DNA of 64,000 bases from Nemophila menziesii (taxonomy: Eukaryota; Streptophyta; Magnoliopsida; Boraginales; Hydrophyllaceae). The translations under genes and the position numbers were made by a program. Below the pieces are notes generated by a model, which was not told the DNA's origin, ran no database searches, and was given only the letters and a program-made list of their open reading frames with translations. Of this stretch, positions 56,753 to 64,000 are shown piece by piece; the first letter of the stretch is position 1, and each line of letters opens with the position of its first letter. The stretch spans positions 5,210,501-5,274,500 of the forward strand of contig JARWIR010000005.1 in the NCBI GenBank assembly GCA_029959085.1, in the 5' to 3' direction.

Positions 56753-56804
56753 AAATACTTGACAAGTCCGTCCAAAAAAAAAAAAAAAAAATACTTGACA
56801 AGTC
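56753..56804 (+). repeat. Minimal poly(A) retro-insertion with 16-bp TSD
   Basis: AAATACTTGACAAGTC at 56753-56768 and 56789-56804 flanks the 20-base insert CGTCC plus 15 A. Confidence 0.78.
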
Positions 56805-58658
56805 GATCCTGAGGATAGAAGGGAATCATTTCGTTCGCTTTGGGCCATGTCAGGATTGACTTTGTCAATACCAGCCATGTATTGAATAAAGATATATATC
56901 ATTCCTTTTTGTTTCACCTTGTATCACCTATATGGAACGATCAAAGGAGAACCACGATACTTCTTAAGTTTGGAAAAGAAAATTTACCATTAATGAATTT
57001 GTTCGGGTTAAAATTCACAAAGTAATAAAAATAAATGTAAAATCAAATTATATTTTTTTATATTCCAATATAATCTATTTAAACACCTAAATCTTGAACC
57101 TATATCACATACAAATCTCATAAATTCTGAAAACTCTCTCTTTGACTGTCATAAACCTCTCAAGATAAATCAAAGAACTCTAATCTGGTGTTTCATTTGT
57201 GTTGGTAATGGTGGTGGTGGAGGCAACGAAGAGATTCGTGATTGTTGAAGCTCGACGGATCTGGAGTAGACAAAACGCTCGAAGCTCGAAAAAGTCGTGG
57301 TTGTGAGCTTCATTGGATAAGGTGGGGTGGTATCGGGTCATGATAGTTGAGGAGGGTAAATGTCGTGGTGGTTATTGAGCTCGACCTTGGAGCCCATGGT
57401 GGTGGTGGTCTGAAAGTGGCGCTTTGTGGCTCGTTAATAGTGGTATGGTTTGTGGGGAGGAAGGGATCTGGTTCATGACTCGTTAATAGTTATTTTGTTT
57501 ATCTATGTGTTACTTCTGTTTCTCATTATTCAAAACAATACACTAAGTGTAGAAAACTGAGCATGTTCAATGTTAACAATATGCTCAGTCAAACCTATTA
57601 AATTAGCTCAGCTAATAAACTATTTTTTCTGCACTTAAGGTGTAAATAAAATGTAACTAGTCCAAACCACCCACATTATCTTAAAAAAAATACGCTCAGT
57701 CTTGAACACTAAGCATCCTCAATTAAAAATATATACACAAAGACGTACACGGAGCATGCTCAGTGTTATTAATATGCGTAGTATTCATTACTTTGTGTCT
57801 AATATTAAGTGTACGCAATATCCCCTCAATATGCTCAGTCTCCGTGCGCATCAGTGGCGGTATAACGGAGATAAATGATTGTCTGAAGAAGCTCGGTGTC
57901 CGTATATACACTTTGCTATTTGCTTTTTATTTTTCTATGAGTTTTGTTATATTAAAAATAATGTAATATTTTATCAAATATGTGACTTGTAAATAATTTT
58001 CTTCTTTCAGAATATATCACTAAAATCTTTCATAAGATCTTTCAGTCGAAAATCCTTAAAATAACTTTTAACTCAAATAAAAAAATCGTTTCATCAAAAC
58101 TTTTGACCACAATACAAATTCCTAAATTCCTTACTCCACCTCTAAAAGTATATGACCGTTAAATTATTTAATACATAACTTTTCATTCTTTAATGGCCAA
58201 GTTTCCTCATTTCAAAAGTAAACATCAAATATAAAAGAAATAATAACATGGCCAATAAAAACTCGACATTAGCAAACATAAGATGGATATTAGTGGGGTT
58301 GGTTTCATTCCAATACTATACTATCATTAAATTCTATTCTCATCCAAAATGTTACCATTTTTAGTAAGTCACGATCTTAATTTATCTTCACCATATAATA
58401 AACATACTTATCCATTAAAATAAGTAGATAAGTATCATAACATAACATAACAAGAACAATTTCCTTAACATAAAATACATCATTCTTCGAGTTGTATATT
58501 CGGAACATTACATAACCACAACAAAACATGATTTAATAGAACATATATGTGAAAAGCTATTAATGATTTTATAAACTTCCCTCTCATTGGTATATACAAG
58601 TGAAAAATCAGGGACCAAACCAATAATAAGAAAGAATTTTTGAAAACAAACATACATA

Positions 58659-60630
58659 TTACCCATCTTTAGTGATATTAGAGACACGGAGAACTGCTTG
58701 TGCGCTTAAAGGTGAGAGTTTTGATTGACAAAATTGCTCCCATGGGGTTAGCTCAATGACATCTTTGCCCTCCTCATTGTCCTCCTCTGTGAGTTTTGGA
58801 ACCAGGGGTATTTTCGGAAGATCGGATTTCTCGTAAACAGTTTGTAGCTCGAATAAGAGAACACGTGCAGCTTCTCTAGACTCGGGAAGCTGATCACTGA
58901 GCTGTGAAGCAGCGATTTGGAGTAATTTGTCAATTCCATAAGTTTTTATTCCTTCAACTCCCTGAAAAAAAGCACAAATAGTAAGGGTAAAAATGTAAAA
59001 TGCCAATTTGAATATATGGTACGACTTTATGGTTTTTTTCCCCTGGAATTTTCAGAATCTTCATTTGGGACCCCCTAAACTTTTGAAATTTATATTTTAT
59101 TTGTATAGATTTTTTGTTCTTTCTATAATAAAATGTGGGTTATAAAGATTTATAGTGTAACTAATATATATTTTTTTTATAAAAATAGTAGTCAGGCTTA
59201 TAGTGCAATATTTGCATAATATAGGGACCTATAATGTAATGTTTGCATAATGTAGGGATATATGGTGCAATTAACTCGGAAAAATAAACTGATTCCCCCA
59301 ATGGAAAAAAAAGATCACGGTAATTGCACTTTAAATCCCTATATTATGAAAAAATTGCGTCACAGGTCCCTATATAATGAAAAAAATGTATTATAAATCC
59401 CTATAGTATTGTTTATAAAAAAATTACACTATAAGTCCCTATATTATACCAAGTAACCAATATTTTATTGAAGAAAAAACAAAATATTCACACAAATAAA
59501 AATAATCAAAGCCTAATAAAAACAACTTCGAAAAGTTAGTGAAGATTCTGAAAATTTCAAAGGGACCATAATGCAATTTTTAGGGTCAAATTTATTTATT
59601 TTCGAAGTCAGTGGGTGGACAGTGATATTAAACCTTATAAAAGCAAGTTAAGCATTGTAAATCTAATTCAAAGTTTAAAAACTCGTAAAAAAAAATCAAA
59701 AATCATAAAAGGGTATAAATGGAAGAATGAAATATACCAGTCGAGGTACACTATGGCTATAGCACATTGAAGCCTTTGCACGAATTCTCGGATTTTTGTT
59801 TTTCAAGTAAGGTTGAAGCTTTGGTAATAAAAGATGAGGTGAAACACATATAGTTAAAGTTACTAATGCTTTCACTGCTGCTTCACATACAAACTTTTTA
59901 TCTTGTGATGACTTTAAAAGAAGTTGTAAAAGCTACAAAAAGGGTAAAATAGTAAATTTCAGGGGTTATGTGGTATATTATGCAAACTTTTACCATTGGA
60001 TCCATTGATTTTTCGATGATGTCATCACCGTAAGCTTTGAAGATATCGGATGATGTCATGATAGCGGTTTTAATAACAGCACTTCTTGGGTTTTTGAGAG
60101 ACTTCACTATTAGAGGGATTATATTTCCTCTGTTTTTCATATTCAAAATGTGATTATAAAATAAAAAGAAAAAAGTAAAAAGTAAGAATAATTTATAAGA
60201 CTTACAAAATGTCAATCATTGCTTCCTTATGATATATAGATAATTTTCGTACATTGTTGAGTGAATCACACACTGAAACCCAATCTTTTGAGTCTAGTCC
60301 AGTTACTAGTGTCTGTAAATCAAGAAAATATGTTATTAGGGACTAAAATGCAATTAAGTTTGATAAGTTTGTTACCTGTAGAGTCAGCTCTAAATCTTCT
60401 ACATCTTTCAGATTCTCAGAGTCAATGTATTCCACTTCAACTACAGGACAAGTCGCTGCTTCATCTCCATTAAGTGGGCCCACAGGTTCAACTTGAGGCT
60501 TAGTGATACTTCCATTAAGTGGGCCCACAGGTTCAACTTGAGGTTTAGTGATGCTCCCATTGGTGGGGGTTTCTGTTTTCTTCTCTAATTCAAGGGGCAT
60601 TATTGTAACTTCTAGAACCTTCTCAGACAT
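58659..60630 (-). CDS. ARM/TOG-like repeat protein (331 aa)
   Basis: Five exons: 60630-60376, 60312-60206, 60129-59994, 59932-59738, 58961-58659, all GT-AG with consistent phase, 331 aa. The N-terminus is Glu/Pro rich and carries a 15-residue tandem repeat (NGSITKPQVEPVGPL twice). The rest is alpha-helical repeats: LVTGLDSKDWVSVCDSLNNV, VKSLKNPRSAVIKTAIMTSS, LLKSSQDKKFVCEAAVKALV and LQPYLKNKNPRIRAKAS. These resemble TOG-type HEAT repeats of CLASP-like microtubule proteins. It resembles the small plant ARM-repeat family of At3g01450/At5g14790 type, whose function is little known; microtubule binding is inference. No signal or membrane segment. The C-terminus ends LSAQAVLRVSNITKDG. A leader intron lies upstream. 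Confidence 0.88.
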
Positions 60631-60636
60631 AGTATA

Positions 60637-61500
60637 ACTGTAAGACCATTTGGTAAAAAAATTTCAGGATATTTGCTGCTTTCTGAAACACGAGCATATT
60701 TTGCACTTTTGTATAACATAGGGACCATTGGAGCAATTAAACATATTAATGACTGGTCCATTTGTTATGCAGGAATATATACCTAGTGATAATTAAAAAC
60801 ATTCGAACCTGAGCCCTTAGCAGGGACCAATGATGCAACGTTTTGGAATAACACTTGGAGAGATTTGGCTATATGGCATAACCCGGGGACCAATTGTGCA
60901 ATTAAACCCCTTACTATCCCACATATTACAGAAACTAATACCAAACACAAGTAACCTTAAACCCTAACTTCACAAACCAAAACCACTACATAATCAATCA
61001 TGGATAATCAAGTAAGAATCACAATATTCCATAAAACTATGAACTAATAAAACCTAAGATTCACACAAATGCAATAGATCTCTTCTTCGAAACATCAAAA
61101 CACAAACTAACACTACACAAGATCTCGATTCCTACAAACATAATCAAGCGAGGATCACATATAAAGAGGCACATTACATCTCATTTCTGCATTTTTACAA
61201 ACATATTCAAACATATTACTAACAACTACGAAAATCAGTAAATTAATGCGCGAATGTACTCAAATACTTACATATAAAGCATATAACAACATATGTACTA
61301 GAAATGCAAATGAAATGTTACCGGAAGTGAGCGAACGAAGTGATCGGATGCTTTGAATCTGTTGAATTTGCAATAGAAATTGTATCTATAATGAGTATGT
61401 ATATGTGTAGAGAGAGAAAGAGAGAGAGGGAAAGAGGAGTATATAAAGTTACCGTAGAGAGAGAAAGCGAGGGTTTAGACTTCAAGGTCTTTATATATAG
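60637..61500 (-). promoter_or_regulatory. 5' leader intron and TATA box of the ARM gene
   Basis: A TTACAG acceptor ends at 60638, seven bases before the start codon. A CCG-GTAACA donor at 61321-61320 gives a leader intron of about 680 bases. The leader exon runs from 61322 up to about 61470 and is GA/TC rich (a plus-strand GAGAGA run near 61413-61433). A TATA box reading CTATATATAA on the minus strand lies at 61500-61491. All inferred from sequence words only. Confidence 0.6.
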
Positions 61501-62231
61501 ACTGGAGAAATTTTTGTAACCGGTGAAAGTCAAATATAGTCTACGGGACAGAGAACCATTTTTTGTAATATTATTACCAAAAAAAATCAATAACTAATTA
61601 ATTGATATTTTATTTCTCACACCATTATTAGTAAGATTTTTTTAAGAATAATGTTGGATATTCCCCAAATCATATCACCCTTTTATGACTTCTTAGGTAG
61701 ACCAATCATAAAAAAAAGAAAAAATGATAAATCGGGAAAGAGAAATTATATGAATGGTCAATTTAAAATCCATCTAAGAGGCGATAAAAGTATAATGTGA
61801 TTTAGGGTGATCTTCGGTATTACTTTTTATTTAATGATTTTGATTTAAGTTGCATAGAAAAATATTGATTTAAATGTAACTGAGGTCGAATTTCGTAAGT
61901 GATAGTAGTATGTACATAAACTCTTATATCGAGAGGGTGTGTGTTTATATTTAATGAGATTTGAATCTGGTTCATTAAGATAACAAATCAATAAGTTAAT
62001 TTGTTTTTCCTTAATCAATTTAGATTTGAATGACTATTAACTAGTTTGTTTCATTAATATTTCAAGTTAACTTTGTATCATTCAGAAACCACCTTGTAAC
62101 ATAATAAATTATATTCGTCTATTTATTTAGCATTCAATGTTTATAATTTAAAACAACAAACGACAGCGAATTGTATTTTTGTATAAGGTATAGTCTAGCT
62201 ATCCAGACCTCTACTAAATTGTCTTTGTAAT
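61501..62231. other. Non-coding spacer
   Basis: Probable upstream promoter of the ARM gene, then AT-rich sequence. No gene or repeat recognised before the LTR that starts at 62232. Confidence 0.5.
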
Positions 62232-63142
62232 TGTTGGTAAAAACTAACAATCACCGATACAGTAAAAATTGTTTTCATATAAAAATATTTAGAAAAAATG
62301 TAATAGTACAACTATTACAATACAATGGAAAAATGGAATATAAAGGTATCCCAAAAACCGTAATACAACAACTATTACAAGAAATGGGAAAAGAACATAC
62401 ATGGAAATATCAAAAAAAATTACTAGATACGATTACACAAAACGTGCATCGTTGAAAAAGATATTCCGGGAGTACCGGTATCTCCAACAATCGTATCCCT
62501 CTTGTACTCTTATCTCTATGTCAAAATAATTTGACTAATCATTGAGAATAGAGTGTTCCATTTTCTGAATTTCTAGAATAATATATCATTCTCTTTAGAA
62601 TAATATTCTTTCTCACTAAAAGTATTTTCCTATTCTCTCTATAATAAAATTTTTCCATTCTCTCTAGAATTACATTTTTTCTCTTCTCTTCTCTTGAAAA
62701 GCAAGTGACAAGGTCACTATTTATAGAGAAAATGATGAGACAAAGGGAAAAAAAACCGTCACATAAATGCCTCTTCAATGCTCTTTAATGCTAGCCGTTT
62801 TTTTTTTCTTTATCAAATTTTTGTAACTCCTATAACCACAAATATATAAAAGAAAACTATTAATCCTCCATCAAGAATAAGGAATTATTTGAAATTCAAT
62901 AATTTCAATGGTTTTTCTTTTTCATTTTCTAGGTGGGATTTTTTAACACATATAAAGTTTACCCACTTTTCTTAAGAGAAAGAAAGAATTAATAAAATAT
63001 AACTCTTTAATTTTACTAATTCCAACAATTTCTTTCTCAAATTTTTATGTGGGACTATTAGTACACTAATAGTCTTTTCCACTTCTCCCAAGAGCATGAA
63101 AGAATAATAAAATAAATTATCTTTTATTAAATAATTCCAACA
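62232..63142 (-). repeat. 3' LTR of a minus-strand copia element
   Basis: On the minus strand it starts TGTTGGAATTATT at 63142, immediately after a polypurine tract GAGTGGGGGAT, and ends TTTTTACCAACA at 62232, so both ends share TGTTGG/CCAACA. A TATA box CTATAAATAG lies near 62724. CTTTCAT-GCTCTT(G)GGAGAA and AAAAGACTATTAGTG words are typical of LTR U3 regions. The outer TSD cannot be checked because the other LTR is outside the window. Confidence 0.72.
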
Positions 63143-64000
63143 ATCCCCCACTCAGGGTCTTTGGGAGATAAAGTGAACAGGTTTTTATAAATATCAGCAT
63201 ATGGGTGAATTGTACTTAAGTGGCAATATCTTTCGATTTGAATTGACACGTAGTGAAGTGAGGAAACCACCAAATTCCTGTCAAGTGAACGTACTCTTGA
63301 ACTTGACGGTTTTCGATCGAGACCCTCACAGCACATACTCTACCCGGCTGATAGTTACAAATTCCTCAAACATCACCTTTTTCTTACACATAGGTGATCT
63401 CCAAGAGCGTCTAGCCTCATTAGCCGACCCCTCTCGGATTTCAAGATCATTAAGAGCAATAAAGCCCAACCTCATTATGTGTCTCGCGAATTCATCAAGT
63501 CCTTTCTCTTTAGGACCACCCTTATGGGCTATGAATTTGTGGTGAGTTTAAAAACTCATCCCTTGGGAACATCAAGGACGTCTCCTTAAAGTCATATTAT
63601 GATCAATATACAACAACCTCAACGGAGAATTCATCAATTTAATCTCAATAGGACAGCCACACATGGCTATGAATTCATTGAGTTTAAGCAATATACAAAC
63701 ACCTTCAACGGTGAATTCATCAAATCCGTCTCGATAGGACTACCACACATGGCTATGAATTTATAAAGTTTGATATATGTACAACAACCTCAACGGTGAA
63801 TTCATCAAGCCCATCTCAATAGGACCACCACGCATGGCTATGAATTCATTAAGTTTGAGAAATATACAACAACCTCAACGGTGAATTCATCAAGTCCGTC
63901 TCAATAGGACCACCACGCATGGCTATGAATTCATTAAGTTTGAGAAATATACAACAACCTCAACGGTGAATTCATCAAGTCCGTCTCAATAGGACCACCA
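63143..64000 (-). mobile_element. 3' internal end of a copia element with 85-bp tandem repeats
   Basis: Directly precedes the LTR polypurine tract on the minus strand. From about 63580 to the window edge an 85-bp unit repeats, marked by CGGTGAATTCATCAAG, ATAGGACCACCAC and ATGGCTATGAATTCATTAAG (ATGGCTA starts at 63661, 63749, 63834, 63919). A weaker related series lies at 14890-15130 in the other copia element, which also shares TACGTAGTGAAGTGAGG with 63248-63263, so the two belong to related families. No coding domain is visible here. Confidence 0.7.

Larger units (their letters stand above)
54944..58658. other. Spacer between ATL and ARM genes
   Basis: No gene recognised. It contains three minimal retro-insertions, scattered ATAGGGACCTATAGT words (55139-55460), a G-rich patch near 57195-57440 (GGTGGTGGTGG words, no family signal), and a cluster of ATGCTCAGT words at 57560-57845. 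The 3' UTR of the ARM gene probably occupies the last few hundred bases. Confidence 0.5.

Noticed and set aside
57195..57440. Possible gene in the GGTGGTGG-rich patch
   Set aside because: Frames are broken by stops and no family signal was seen.
63201..63545. 114-residue plus-strand frame at the right edge
   Set aside because: It lies in the 3' internal part of a minus-strand copia element beside the 85-bp repeats. No homology to any protein family was seen.

Overview
This is plant nuclear DNA, most likely from a eudicot. It is AT-rich, has GT-AG introns, and carries plant families: a KUP/HAK potassium transporter, a CNGC channel, an ATL RING-H2 protein, a plant-type nuclear tRNA-Lys, MULEs, copia LTR retrotransposons and plant LINEs. 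I cannot name the species.

Layout. (1) 1-0.8 kb: the 5' end of a cluster II-like KUP/HAK K+ transporter on the minus strand, cut by the window edge. (2) 3.3-10.5 kb: a Mutator-like element (MULE1) with ~280-bp terminal inverted repeats (TIRs) about 97% identical. It holds a MURA transposase broken by four single-base frameshifts and three small accessory genes, two of them GRF-type zinc fingers. (3) 11.1-25 kb: a nested retroelement cluster. A decayed minus-strand copia element is split by two solo LTRs and a ~450-bp MITE, its 5' LTR holds a third solo LTR, and a fourth solo LTR lies to its left. Target-site duplications (TSDs) are exact for three of the four LTRs. (4) 25.4-37.6 kb: a Tourist-like MITE split by a ~11.9-kb MULE (MULE2) with an exact 9-bp TSD. 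MULE2 carries an apparently intact 720-aa transposase (minus) converging on a 7-exon gene (plus) that joins a plant-mobile-type N-terminal domain, a long Glu/Lys-rich helix and a Ulp1-like domain without its catalytic Cys. Its introns and spacers are full of a near-palindromic TGTGTTGC-GCAACACA motif. (5) 38.7-49.9 kb: a SINE-like piece, a fold-back repeat, a Tourist-like MITE, three LINE remnants (one split by a solo LTR, one by a processed histone H3 pseudogene), and tRNA-Lys(CUU). (6) 50-61.5 kb: the genic part, with a 677-aa CNGC16/18-like channel, an ATL RING-H2 ubiquitin ligase with a truncated relative, and a 331-aa ARM/TOG-like repeat protein. (7) 62.2-64 kb: the 3' LTR and 3' internal end of another minus-strand copia element with 85-bp tandem repeats, running off the right edge.

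The host genes (KUP, CNGC, ATL, ARM protein, tRNA) show no operon-like link; two are ion transporters but nothing suggests co-regulation. The transposons explain most of the window. Their nesting gives a relative order: copia body first, then solo LTRs and MITE; Tourist MITE first, then MULE2; LINE first, then H3 retrocopy or solo LTR. Exon borders were set by hand from GT-AG sites and family conservation, and are inferences unless stated otherwise.
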